Source: Mxb001 sp046046455
Lineage (GTDB): Bacteria; Actinomycetota; Actinomycetes; S36-B12
DNA: 64,000 nt
Reading direction: 5' to 3'
Assembly (NCBI GenBank): GCA_046046455.1
Contig: JBJOJS010000023.1
Span: forward strand, 17,774-81,773
Position 1 is the stretch's first letter, and the number at the start of each line of letters is the position of its first letter. Positions 25,601 through 33,486 of the stretch are shown piece by piece. The notes under the pieces were generated by a model. That model had not been told where the DNA came from, made no database searches, and saw only the letters and a list, made by a program, of their open reading frames with translations. A program made the position numbers and the translations under genes.

Positions 25601-27211
25601 CATGATGGCGCGACCGGCAACGTGACGAGGATCGACGCCAATGGCACGACGCTTGCCAAGGTGACCTACAGCGAAGGCGGACAGCCCCGGAGCGTGGACT
25701 ACCCCGGCTCGGTGTCCCAGTCCTTCGACTACACCTCGGCCGGGGCCATCAGCGTCACGCAACTCACGACCAAGGACACGGTCTTCATCCAGCGCCGCGA
25801 GCGCAATAGCGCCGGTCGCACTCTCTCGTCATCCACGACGGTGGAGCAGGGGTCGAAGACCGTCACAGATGCCACATGGGGCTACGACTACGACAGTGCG
25901 GGACGCCTCATCGATGCCAAGCTCGTCACTCGCGGCGATGCCAGCACCATGGGCGGGGAGAAGCGGACATTCGGCTACGGGTACGGCTCTCAGGAGCAGT
26001 GCCCGTCCAGCACCGGTAACGACTTCAACCGCACGGGCGGCTCGCGCGACGGCATCGACTACGTGACGTGCTACGACGGTCGCGGTCGCCTTGCCTGGAC
26101 GACGGACCCCCACCTGGTCGGCGAAGACGGGAAGGCGAAGGCGACCTGGGATGGCCTGGGCCGTCTCGTCGGCCTCGATGGAGCCGTGCCCCTCGCGCTC
26201 ACCTGGGAGGCGGGGACGCAGGCGTCCGGCGTCACGCAGGGAGATGTCGCGAGCACCATGCTCTCGGTAGGCGGGGTCATGATCCGCGAGGACGTGGGCG
26301 GGGTCATCCGCACCCTCGGCTACTCCGGCCCGGACGCCCGGCTCCCCTCCCTCGTCATGGATGACGCCCAGAAGGTGACGGGGATGCTCGTCGGCCTGCC
26401 GGGCGGGGCCATCGCGCACCTCGATCCAGCCGGTGCGCTCGAACGCATCGATCATCCCGACCTCTTCCTCGGCGTACTCGCCTCGACGGACGCGAACGGC
26501 GCCGCGCCCGGGCTCGCGGCGCAGTACGGGCCTTACGGCGAGCCGCTCGTGCCGGCGACCACTGCCTCGATGGAGTACGGCTGGCAGGCGACTCCGCGCA
26601 ATCCGACGCTGTCGGGATTCCACGACCTGACGTTCACGGCTCGGCCCTACCACCCGTGGCTCGGCGCCTTCCTCGCCTTCGACCCGGATGTGGGTGTCTC
26701 GCCCAGCGGCTACGGCTACGGCGACGGCAACCCGCTGGACAACCCCGATCCCTCGGGCATGTCGGGAGCCCTCGACATCGTCGCCCTCGTCTTCGGGATC
26801 GTGGCGACGATCAGCGGCGCTGCATCGGGCGTCGTCGCGAGGAGCTCGAATGGCGAATTCTGGGAGACGGAGTTGAAGATCATCATGGTCGGCTCCGCGA
26901 CCATCAGCGGGGCCCTCGCGATCGCCCGCCAGATCCCGGCCTTCCGGGAGCAGGCTCCGCAGGACGGTGTGACGGTCGCCAGCGCGGTCTTCGCCGTACT
27001 CGGAGTCGTCGCTGCATCGGTGGGCAGTTATCGCTACTCCGGCCAGGTGGAGGTCGGCATCAAGGCACGTCAGGCTATCGAGGAAGCCCTGGAGAGATCC
27101 ACCTACTCCGCTGCGAAGGATCTCGCCGAGGACTCGCTGGATGCGGGCAAGAAGGCCGTCCGGGACGACGAGTACAACCGAGTCAAGAACTTCCTGGAGA
27201 ACTTCGACTAG
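22691..27211 (+). CDS. giant RHS/YD-repeat lipoprotein (RHS3)
   Basis: The protein has 1506 aa. The ATG at 22691 gives MRTRQRLF and the lipobox ATGC (C24), then P38-V-E-T-A42. The frame upstream of this ATG has no signal. Domain order is as in RHS1: entry domain (TPTLIVPDD to YAWRAG), YD repeats, PA14-like (about 610-723; WHGLSAMVW) and RHS core (about 1279-1358; PNPDPSG-like end). The 148-residue tail has three hydrophobic stretches and a charged helical C-terminus. It is closer to RHS1 than to RHS2 (both share DVQPW-[LV]-AG and many exact DNA segments), suggesting duplication and gene-conversion potential. It ends 6 bp before the convergent purB stop; no immunity-type gene lies between. Confidence 0.93.
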   Translation: MRTRQRLFAAVAVTASLAMVATGCTTSTEPSPTPSAAPVETAETSGGVAASSINAADVQPWVAGTVPGGDATGPTYPTEWPDAPVIGGGQTTSRTPTLIVPDDARLSGDVQVQIVDLGIGGGFGLDGRGEATGIAFEGRRSTRGFTVPADTLVDGGTYAWRAGSPDDWAGPWVFTIDTVRSQNAPVDSVGNINVNLMSGVPAARWTSPEVSGALGAFGIGVIFRPGSPATPGLPEGWNWVLPGSGFISLQESEVMFGDAADVSLFGGDAGPLSVTLRTTNGAGLTFVRTETGGYVPGLSDGTATAYSRGGVLTRMSPNTWQLSTPDGSMTRFVDGRAVSEWSRGNPVANFTWDEQDRLVSVSDGTSRTTTLAYAGGSCPAVDWGNGFDVADGMWCSATYADGTVTGIGYVGGRIGLIADPGGLGTGFGWDGAGRLAAVRSPGATAAAATAGNDWAGADLTTSVAYDGVGRVASLTSAATAPGGERLTRTYTYPTGAPRDGELKAAVMQEGGPSAGTVLQVTATADRWQVTERVEAGRLTTTTDYDTAGVVTRGTDPQGRTLTTKLDDEALMRTSTGPYTGSPDGALRTDRTLDATATNPEAGATSPTEQWHGLSAMVWSGDEGRAEWWDERTLEERGVGGVVGTEGEWEAQASGLWKVPESGVWTIEATASDDLRIEVLVDGVRCPEGDGCEIRLDQGEHNLAIALRGKGRGSFSVKADRGGEPTRIPITQVRPNFNTATVVSLNDNVEGRNVGSQVYDFARPWTQAPESVTASGGLRTAFTYEPESPASDQWGRQTGTRTAGGATMATAYYGADEQASGACGGGGVQGGLARQMTRYDGVTITLVYDGAGRVQSMVTSGDGASETTCLAYDAAGRTVSTSIADKTGATLRSSMYTYTWSDGRLTTQLTSTVAGESFTTSTTYDIAGRVLEFVDAWGAKTSYDYDVEGNNTKRTTTAPGGSSPILTVDLAHDGATGNVTRIDANGTTLAKVTYSEGGQPRSVDYPGSVSQSFDYTSAGAISVTQLTTKDTVFIQRRERNSAGRTLSSSTTVEQGSKTVTDATWGYDYDSAGRLIDAKLVTRGDASTMGGEKRTFGYGYGSQEQCPSSTGNDFNRTGGSRDGIDYVTCYDGRGRLAWTTDPHLVGEDGKAKATWDGLGRLVGLDGAVPLALTWEAGTQASGVTQGDVASTMLSVGGVMIREDVGGVIRTLGYSGPDARLPSLVMDDAQKVTGMLVGLPGGAIAHLDPAGALERIDHPDLFLGVLASTDANGAAPGLAAQYGPYGEPLVPATTASMEYGWQATPRNPTLSGFHDLTFTARPYHPWLGAFLAFDPDVGVSPSGYGYGDGNPLDNPDPSGMSGALDIVALVFGIVATISGAASGVVARSSNGEFWETELKIIMVGSATISGALAIARQIPAFREQAPQDGVTVASAVFAVLGVVAASVGSYRYSGQVEVGIKARQAIEEALERSTYSAAKDLAEDSLDAGKKAVRDDEYNRVKNFLENFD

Positions 27212-27217
27212 GGCGAA

Positions 27218-28639
27218 TTACAGGATCGCTCCGGGCGAGTACGCCGCCGCCGCGGGATGTGCTTCTGCGATGGCCTGGACGCGCTCGGATACGCGTGCGA
27301 CCTGATCCCGCGCCGCTCCGGTGAAGTCCATCGGCTCGGCGATGAGCGCTTCGAGGTCGTGGCGGGAGAGGCCCAGTCGGGGATCAGAGGCCAGGCGATC
27401 GAGCAGGTCGTTGTCGGTCTCGCCCGCGCGCATGGCGAGCGCGACGGCGACCGCGTGCTCCTTGATCGCCTCGTGCGCGGTCTCGCGTCCGACGCCTGCG
27501 CGCACCGCGGCCATGAGCACCTTGGTCGTCGCCAGGAAAGGCAGGTAGCGCTCGAGTTCGCGATCGATCACCGCGGGGAAGGCTCCGAACTCATCGAGCA
27601 CCGTGAGGAAGGTCTCGAAGAGCCCGTCGATGGCAAAGAAGGAGTCGGGAAGGGCGACGCGTCGTACGACGGAGCAGGAGACATCGCCCTCGTTCCACTG
27701 GTCGCCCGCGAGCTCACCGACCATGCTGGCGTATCCACGCAGGATGACGGCGAGGCCGTTGATCCGCTCGGAGGAGCGGGAGTTCATCTTGTGCGGCATC
27801 GCGCTCGAGCCGACCTGGCCGGGCTTGAAGCCCTCCGTGACGAGCTCGGCACCCGCCATCAGGCGGATCGTGGTCGCGGCGTTGCTCGGTGCGCTCGCTA
27901 CCTGCACGAGGGTGGTGACGACGTCATAGTCGAGGGAGCGCGGATAGACCTGGCCGACGCTGTCGAGCAGGCGCGCGAAGCCGAGGTGGTCGGCGACCGA
28001 GCGCTCGAGTCGTGCGAGCGCGTCGGCGTCGCCATCGAGGAGGTCGAGCATGTCCTGTGCGGTGCCGACCGGGCCCTTGATCCCCCGGAGCGGGAACCGC
28101 TCGATGAGGTCGGTGAGGCGTTCGTAGGCGAGCAGCATCTCGTCCGCCCAGGTCGCGAACCTCTTGCCCAGGGTCGTCATCTGCGCCGCGACGTTGTGGG
28201 AGCGACCGGCCATCGGTGTCTCGGCGTACTGCACGGCGAGGGCACTCAGGCGGACAAGGGCGGCGACGACCTTGTCGCGCGTGAGCACGAGGGAGTCGCG
28301 GATGAGCATCTGCTCGACGTTCTCGGTGAGATCGCGGCTCGTCATCCCCTTGTGGATGTGCTCATGACCTGCGAGGGCATTGAACTCCTCGATGCGTGCC
28401 TTGACGTCATGACGCGTGACGCGCTCGCGTCCGGCGATCGAGGCGAGATCGATGTCGTCGATGACCCGGGCGTAGTCCGTGACGACGCCGTCGGGGATGT
28501 CGATGCCGAGATCGGCCTGCGCATCGAGGACGGCGAGCCAGAGCCGACGCTCCGCCGCGATCCGGTGCTCCGGAGCCCAGAGCGCGGCCATCGCCGGCGA
28601 GGCGTAGCGCTGGGCGAGAACGTCGGGGATCACGGGCAC
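27218..28639 (-). CDS. purB: adenylosuccinate lyase
   Basis: The 473-aa enzyme cleaves SAICAR and adenylosuccinate with release of fumarate, acting in both IMP and AMP synthesis. The fumarase/ASL superfamily signature GSSAMPHKMN is present, as are the conserved GRSHNVAAQ-type segment (AGRSHNVAAQMTTLG) and TSRDLTENVEQ. The start is GTG at 28639 with a strong GGGAGGAT site. It follows purD on the same strand across a 101-bp gap containing a hairpin. It is separated from purC by the surface-protein block. Confidence 0.97.
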   Translation of the reverse strand: MPVIPDVLAQRYASPAMAALWAPEHRIAAERRLWLAVLDAQADLGIDIPDGVVTDYARVIDDIDLASIAGRERVTRHDVKARIEEFNALAGHEHIHKGMTSRDLTENVEQMLIRDSLVLTRDKVVAALVRLSALAVQYAETPMAGRSHNVAAQMTTLGKRFATWADEMLLAYERLTDLIERFPLRGIKGPVGTAQDMLDLLDGDADALARLERSVADHLGFARLLDSVGQVYPRSLDYDVVTTLVQVASAPSNAATTIRLMAGAELVTEGFKPGQVGSSAMPHKMNSRSSERINGLAVILRGYASMVGELAGDQWNEGDVSCSVVRRVALPDSFFAIDGLFETFLTVLDEFGAFPAVIDRELERYLPFLATTKVLMAAVRAGVGRETAHEAIKEHAVAVALAMRAGETDNDLLDRLASDPRLGLSRHDLEALIAEPMDFTGAARDQVARVSERVQAIAEAHPAAAAYSPGAIL

Positions 28640-28683
28640 ATCCTCCCAGACGCCGGGACGGCTACCGCCAGCCCAGCCACGAG

Positions 28684-28732
28684 CTTCTTTGCCCTAGATC
28701 CGTCACCCGGTGGCACTTTCGGAGCAAAGAAG
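28684..28732. terminator. hairpin between purD and purB
   Basis: A 9-bp outer stem (CTTCTTTGC at 28684-28692 with GCAAAGAAG at 28724-28732) encloses inner pairing (ATCCG with CGGA, and CACC/GGTG). It lies 8 bp beyond the purD stop, so it may attenuate read-through into purB. The segment ctttgctccgaaagtgcc on the minus strand loosely resembles the hairpin repeats near 62.4 and 63.4 kb. Confidence 0.45.
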
Positions 28733-28740
28733 GCACCGGC

Positions 28741-29997
28741 CTACGGCACGGCGGCGCGGGCGGCAATATCGGTGCGGCGGTGGGAACCGGGCAGGTCGAT
28801 GCGGTCGACCCCGGCGTAGGCCCGCGCGCGGGCCTCGGCAAGGGTCGCGCCTCGCCCCACGACGGAGATCACGCGCCCGCCACTCGCAACGATGTCCGCT
28901 CCGTCGGCTCGGGTCCCCGCATGGAGTACGTCGACCCCCGGGAGTGCGTCGGCCTCGGCGAGGCCGCTGATGACTCCGCCGGTGACGGGAGACTCGGGGT
29001 AGCCCTGGGCGGCGACGACCACGCACACGGCCGCGTCGTCGCTCCACTGCAGCGGCGGCAGGTCATCGAGCGTCCCGGTCGCCGCGGCGAGCAGCAGTGA
29101 TGACAGTGGCGAGTCCAGACGCGCGAGCACCACCTGGGTCTCGGGATCACCGAAGCGCGCATTGAACTCCACGACGCGCAATCCCTTCGAGGTGAGCGCG
29201 AGACCGGCGTAGAGGAGGCCGGCGAAGGGAGTGCCGCGTCGGCGCATCTCGTCGACGGTCGGCTGCAGCACGGTGCGCATCGTCTCGTCGACCAGGTCAT
29301 CGGGGGCCCAGGGCAGCGGGGAGTACGAGCCCATGCCACCGGTGTTGGGACCCGCATCGCCGTCGCCGACGCGCTTGAAGTCCTGGGCCGGCCGCAGCGG
29401 CACGACGGTGACGCCATCGGTCACCGCGAAGAGAGACACCTCGGGACCGTCGAGGTACTCCTCGAGGACGACCGCGGATCCCGCATCGAGGCATGCCCGC
29501 GCATGGTCGAGGGCGGCGGCGCGATCCTCGGTGACGACAACCCCCTTGCCCGCGGCGAGCCCATCGTCCTTGACGACGTACGGCGACCCGAGGTCGTCGA
29601 GGGCGGCCTCCACTTCGGCGAGCGAGCGGCATACCGCAGGCCGGGCTGTCGGCACGCCCGCCGCAGCCATGACCTCCTTCGCGAAGGCCTTGCTGCCCTC
29701 GAGGCGCGCCGCCTCTGCGCTCGGGCCGAAGCAGGCGATCCCGCGGGCCCGCACGGCATCGGCCACCCCCGCGACAAGCGGGGCCTCGGGTCCGATCACG
29801 ACGAGGCCGGCGCCGATCGCCTGCGCGAGGTCGGCGACCGCCTGTCCATCGAGCGGGTCGATCGCATGCACCTGCGCGTCCTGGGCGATTCCCGCGTTGC
29901 CCGGCGCCACATGGACGGCGTTCACCTGAGCGTCACGTCGCAGCGCCCGCACGAGGGCATGCTCGCGGGCGCCCGAGCCGACAACCAAGACGATCAC
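28741..29997 (-). CDS. purD: phosphoribosylamine--glycine ligase (GARS)
   Basis: The 418-aa ATP-grasp enzyme forms GAR from phosphoribosylamine and glycine. The N-terminal VVGSGAREHALV (residues 4-15), IGPEAPL, the ATP-grasp stretch VVKDDGLAAGKGV, TGGMGSYSP and EFNARFGDPE are all diagnostic. The GTG at 29997 is chosen because it places VLVVGSGAREH at the N-terminus; the frame extends 26 codons upstream with no homology. A minus-strand TAGGCT (30006-30011) lies 8 nt upstream, so the message has little or no leader. It is divergent from the lipoprotein gene at 30058 and upstream of purB. Confidence 0.97.
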   Translation of the reverse strand: MIVLVVGSGAREHALVRALRRDAQVNAVHVAPGNAGIAQDAQVHAIDPLDGQAVADLAQAIGAGLVVIGPEAPLVAGVADAVRARGIACFGPSAEAARLEGSKAFAKEVMAAAGVPTARPAVCRSLAEVEAALDDLGSPYVVKDDGLAAGKGVVVTEDRAAALDHARACLDAGSAVVLEEYLDGPEVSLFAVTDGVTVVPLRPAQDFKRVGDGDAGPNTGGMGSYSPLPWAPDDLVDETMRTVLQPTVDEMRRRGTPFAGLLYAGLALTSKGLRVVEFNARFGDPETQVVLARLDSPLSSLLLAAATGTLDDLPPLQWSDDAAVCVVVAAQGYPESPVTGGVISGLAEADALPGVDVLHAGTRADGADIVASGGRVISVVGRGATLAEARARAYAGVDRIDLPGSHRRTDIAARAAVP

Positions 29998-30045
29998 AAG
30001 CCGCGAGCCTAGTCGTGCCTGGTCGGTGCCCCCTCCTACGCGACG

Positions 30046-30051
30046 TAGGAT
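30046..30051 (+). promoter_or_regulatory. -10 box TAGGAT of Ig-like lipoprotein gene
   Basis: TAGGAT ends 6 nt before the GTG at 30058 (9 before the ATG at 30061), so GTG is the likelier start. Confidence 0.55.
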
Positions 30052-30057
30052 GACCCG

Positions 30058-31461
30058 GTGATGCGGGCGTGGCACGGGGGAATGCTGGCGGTCTCCGCCA
30101 CTCTCCTCGCCGGATGCGGGTTCCTCCCCTTCGGTGCCTCCTCGACCAGCCCGTCGCCCAGCCCCACGGACACCATGCCGTCGGCCGCCTGCCCCGCGGG
30201 CGACTCGGTCACGCCACCGGACATCTCCGACCTCACTGTCGACGGTGTGCCTGCGGAGCAGCGCACCGCTCCCCTGGTCGTGCCCTACAACGGCCTGCAG
30301 GGCGGCTCGCCCGAGCGACCCATGGTGATGCGCCTGGAGGTGGTCACGTCCGCGAGCGGTTCTCCCGTGCGCTTCCGCGCCACCGGGGCGCTGCTGCTCG
30401 AGTCGCTCGTCGAGGACCCGCTCGGCGAGCCCGAGGTGACGGTCTTCAGCGAGAGCGGGGTCGAGCGCTGCATCGCGTCGGTCTATCTCTTCGCCACGAC
30501 CGTCGGCGACGCCAACGTCTACGTCGAAGGCCTCAACTCCACCACCACCCTCATCCCCGTCGTCACTGCGGGCCAGGCGGCACGCAACATCTCGCTCACG
30601 GTCACCGACAGTTCGGTCGACTCGGGGGAGAGCTTCGAGGCACTCGTGGGTGTCACCGATGTCTTCGGCAATCCCATCGAGAACGCCGCGGTCGATCTCT
30701 CCCTGCCTCCCAAGGGTCCGGGGCGCTTCGTCACGGGCGCCAACACCTTCACCGTTCTGACCGATCCCAAGGGACGGGCATCGGTGGAGATCCAGACGCG
30801 CAAGGGCGGGTCGCTCACCGTGACCGCCAAGGGCGACCTGGCCGCCTGCTCACCGGCTGAGAACCAGTACGAGTGCCCCGCGGACCGGCCCGTGCCGGGC
30901 TTCGAGCCGGCCAGTGGCACCCAGAAGGTCAAGGTAAGCATCGTCGAGCCCACCGTCGAGGTGACCACCCCGCCCGCGGGCGCGGCGTTCAGCACCGGGG
31001 AGAAGTTCGACGTTGCCGGCAAGGCGACCGGGGTCCGCGAAGGCTCGACCGTCGCGCTCATCGTCGGCGACACCCCGCTCGGGGCGAGCACCGTCAAGGC
31101 GGACGGCACCTTCACCTTCCGCGATGTCGTCGCCCAGAAGGGCGGAAGCGGCGACCTCGGCTACGTCGTCAAGGTGGCCGACCTCAAGCCGACGCCGCTC
31201 GACATCACGGTCAAGGACTTCACCATCGTGTCGTACAAGCGCGTGGCCGCGGGGCTGCGCTTCCGCGTCGCCGCGGGGGCGTGGAAGGCCGGCACCATCA
31301 TCGAACTCACGCGGGATGGCACACCGGTCAGCAAGATCGAGGTGACCTCAGCCGGGAGCGAGGTCATCCTCTTCGCACCCGATGAGCCGGGCTTCTACCA
31401 GGTGCAGGTGAGCACCTCGCGCGGCATCGTCTACGGCCTCGAGGTGCAGCCCGTCCTGTAG
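30058..31461 (+). CDS. lipoprotein with bacterial Ig-like domains
   Basis: The protein has 467 aa. The start is GTG at 30058 (leaderless, TAGGAT box), followed at once by ATG. The signal ends in lipobox LAGC, then a Ser/Pro linker. Two beta-sandwich modules are visible: a Big_1/invasin-like one (about 175-275; SVDSGESFEALVGVTDVFGN, then GRASVEIQTRKGG) and a second Ig-like one (about 300-385; PPAGAAFSTGEKFDVAG and VKADGTFTF). This architecture suits an extracellular scaffold or adhesin. It has no P-x-E-[ST]-A motif, unlike the lipoproteins of the RHS block. It stands alone between purD (divergent) and a convergent aminotransferase. Confidence 0.82.
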   Translation: MMRAWHGGMLAVSATLLAGCGFLPFGASSTSPSPSPTDTMPSAACPAGDSVTPPDISDLTVDGVPAEQRTAPLVVPYNGLQGGSPERPMVMRLEVVTSASGSPVRFRATGALLLESLVEDPLGEPEVTVFSESGVERCIASVYLFATTVGDANVYVEGLNSTTTLIPVVTAGQAARNISLTVTDSSVDSGESFEALVGVTDVFGNPIENAAVDLSLPPKGPGRFVTGANTFTVLTDPKGRASVEIQTRKGGSLTVTAKGDLAACSPAENQYECPADRPVPGFEPASGTQKVKVSIVEPTVEVTTPPAGAAFSTGEKFDVAGKATGVREGSTVALIVGDTPLGASTVKADGTFTFRDVVAQKGGSGDLGYVVKVADLKPTPLDITVKDFTIVSYKRVAAGLRFRVAAGAWKAGTIIELTRDGTPVSKIEVTSAGSEVILFAPDEPGFYQVQVSTSRGIVYGLEVQPVL

Positions 31462-31467
31462 CCGCGA

Positions 31468-32814
31468 TCAGCCCGTGTAGTGCTTGTCGGTGATCGAGAG
31501 CACCTCGTCGAGGATCGCCAGACCCTCCTTGGCCTCCGCATCGGTGACCGTGCACGGCGGCACGACGTGGGTGCGGTTGAAGTTGACGAAGGGCATGAGG
31601 CCGCGCTTCTTGCACTCGACGGTGAACTCCGTCATCGCCGGCGAAGTGCCTCCATAGGGAGCCAGCGGCTCCTTGGTCGCGCGATCGGTCACGAGGTCGA
31701 GCGCCCAGAAGACACCGAGGCCGCGCACGTCGCCGATGACGGGATGGCGCTCCTGGAGCTCGCGCAGGGCCGGACCGAGAACGTCGTTGCCGATGCGCTT
31801 GGCGTTGTCGACGACGCCCTCCTCGGTCATCGCATCGATCGCACCGACGATGGATGCGGCGGCGAGCGGATGGCCGGAGTAGGTGAGTCCGCCGGGGAAG
31901 ACGCGCTCATCGAAGGTCGCCGCGATGGCGTTGGAGATGACAACACCGCCGACCGGGACGTAGCCGGAGTTGGATCCCTTGGCGAAGGTGATGAGGTCGG
32001 GCTCAGCGCCCCAGTTCTGCCAGGCGAACCACTCGCCGGTGCGGCCGAAGCCGCTCATGACCTCATCGGCGATCCACACGATCTCGTACTTATCGCACAG
32101 CGCACGCAGGCCCTCGAGATAGCCGGGCGGCGGCACGAGGACACCCGCCGTACCCACCACGGACTCGAGCAGGATCGCGCCGATGGTGCCGGGACCCTCG
32201 AACTTGATGACCTCCTCCAGGTGCTGCAGCGCGCGCTCGGTCTCCTGCTCGGGCGAGTCCGACCAGAAGGGGGAGCGGTAGGGGAAGGGGCCGAAGAAGT
32301 GCACCTGCTGCGACGCGTATTCATTGGGCCAGCGGCGCGGGTCGCCCGTCGCCTGGATCGCCGCACCGGTGTTGCCGTGGTAGCTGCGGTAGGCCGACAG
32401 CACCTTGTGCTTGTGCGTATGCAGGCGCGCCATCCGGATGGCATTCTCGATGGCGTCGGCGCCACCGTTGGTGAAGAAGACCTTCTGGTGGCGCGTGCCC
32501 GCGCGATCGACGATGCGCTTGGCTGCCTCGCCGCGCATGTCATTGGCGTGCTGCGGGGCAATCGTGGCGAGGCGCGCGGCCTGATCCTGGATCGCCTTGA
32601 CGACCTTGGGGTGCTGGTGGCCGATGTTGACGTTGACCAGCTGGCTCGAGAAGTCGAGATAGCGATTGCCGTCGTAGTCCCAGAAATAGGAGCCTTCCGC
32701 CGCCGCGATAGGAAGTGGCTTGATCTGAGCCTGGGCACTCCAGGAGTGGAAGACATGCGCGCGATCGAGGTCGTAGACGCGCTGACCCTCGGCGGGATCG
32801 GGGGTGTAGTCCAT
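31468..32814 (-). CDS. class III PLP-dependent aminotransferase (omega-amino-acid type)
   Basis: The protein has 448 aa. It is a fold-type I class III enzyme with YLDFSSQLVNVNIGHQHP, the PLP phosphate region NGGADAIENA, IADEVMSGFGRTG and the Schiff-base Lys in LITFAKGSNSGY, followed by GGLTYSGHPLAAAS. It resembles omega-amino acid:pyruvate or taurine-type transaminases; the amino donor cannot be set from sequence. The ATG at 32814 has AAAGGAG about 6 nt upstream; the longer upstream frame runs into the GNAT gene. It lies 29 bp downstream of that gene on the same strand. Confidence 0.9.
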   Translation of the reverse strand: MDYTPDPAEGQRVYDLDRAHVFHSWSAQAQIKPLPIAAAEGSYFWDYDGNRYLDFSSQLVNVNIGHQHPKVVKAIQDQAARLATIAPQHANDMRGEAAKRIVDRAGTRHQKVFFTNGGADAIENAIRMARLHTHKHKVLSAYRSYHGNTGAAIQATGDPRRWPNEYASQQVHFFGPFPYRSPFWSDSPEQETERALQHLEEVIKFEGPGTIGAILLESVVGTAGVLVPPPGYLEGLRALCDKYEIVWIADEVMSGFGRTGEWFAWQNWGAEPDLITFAKGSNSGYVPVGGVVISNAIAATFDERVFPGGLTYSGHPLAAASIVGAIDAMTEEGVVDNAKRIGNDVLGPALRELQERHPVIGDVRGLGVFWALDLVTDRATKEPLAPYGGTSPAMTEFTVECKKRGLMPFVNFNRTHVVPPCTVTDAEAKEGLAILDEVLSITDKHYTG

Positions 32815-32843
32815 GGGGGCTCCTTTGCTGGGACGGCAGCAGC

Positions 32844-33461
32844 CTAGACCTGCCCGAGCCTGCGGCGAAGGCGCTCCCGAACTCCCGGCCACTCCTCCGC
32901 GGTCACGGAGAACATCACCGTGTCGCGCACCGTGCTGTCGGATCGGCGCTGATAGCGGCGCAGCACGCCCTCGTACGTCGCCCCGAGCTTCGCGATGGCC
33001 GCCTGCGAGCGCCTGTTGCGGATGTCGGTCTTGAGCTGGACGCGCCCGAAGCCGTGATCGAAGGCCCACGTCATGAGCAGCAACTTGCACTCCGGGTTGA
33101 CCTCGGTCGCCCAGACGGACGGGGAGTACGCCGTGCTCCCGATCTCCAAGCGGGCATCCGGGAGGCTCACGTCGAGGTACGACGTCGTGCCGACGACCCC
33201 ATCGCCCTGGCGGACAACCCAGGGCCACCTGCCTGCCTGCGGTGCCTGCGCCAGCGTCGCGGCGTACTCCTCAGCGGCCTTCGGACGCCCCGCGACATGA
33301 TCCCAGCAGGCATCGTGATCGAGTGCAGCGAAGAGCGCGGGCGCATCCTGTGGGACGAACTGCGTGAGCGTCACGTGGTCGCCCACGAGCTCCTGGGGAG
33401 GCGGCCACTGCGCCTGAGGCCACACCACGTCATCAGGCCGAGAGTCGGGCGGGATGGTCAC
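32844..33461 (-). CDS. GNAT acetyltransferase, RimJ/RimL-like
   Basis: The protein has 205 aa. It matches the Acetyltransf_3 type: LVGDHVTLTQFVPQDAPALF, EIGSTAYSPSVWATEVNPEC and VQLKTDIRNRRSQAAIAKLG are the family's typical strands and acetyl-CoA helix. It probably acetylates a small-molecule amine or a protein N-terminus. GTG start at 33461; CACACT is 6 nt upstream. It is divergent from the membrane protein at 33493 with only 31 bp between the starts. Confidence 0.88.
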   Translation of the reverse strand: MTIPPDSRPDDVVWPQAQWPPPQELVGDHVTLTQFVPQDAPALFAALDHDACWDHVAGRPKAAEEYAATLAQAPQAGRWPWVVRQGDGVVGTTSYLDVSLPDARLEIGSTAYSPSVWATEVNPECKLLLMTWAFDHGFGRVQLKTDIRNRRSQAAIAKLGATYEGVLRRYQRRSDSTVRDTVMFSVTAEEWPGVRERLRRRLGQV

Positions 33462-33480
33462 CGGGCCAGTGTGGCATTCC

Positions 33481-33486
33481 TACGAT
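33481..33486 (+). promoter_or_regulatory. -10 box TACGAT of membrane-protein gene
   Basis: TACGAT ends 6 nt before the GTG at 33493. Within this 31-bp divergent spacer the opposite gene has only a weaker CACACT at 33468-33473. Confidence 0.55.

Noticed and set aside
27257..28819. 520-aa plus-strand open frame opposite purB
   Set aside because: It is the complement of purB; composition is Arg/Asp/Gly/Val-rich with no domain. Such frames are expected at this G+C content.
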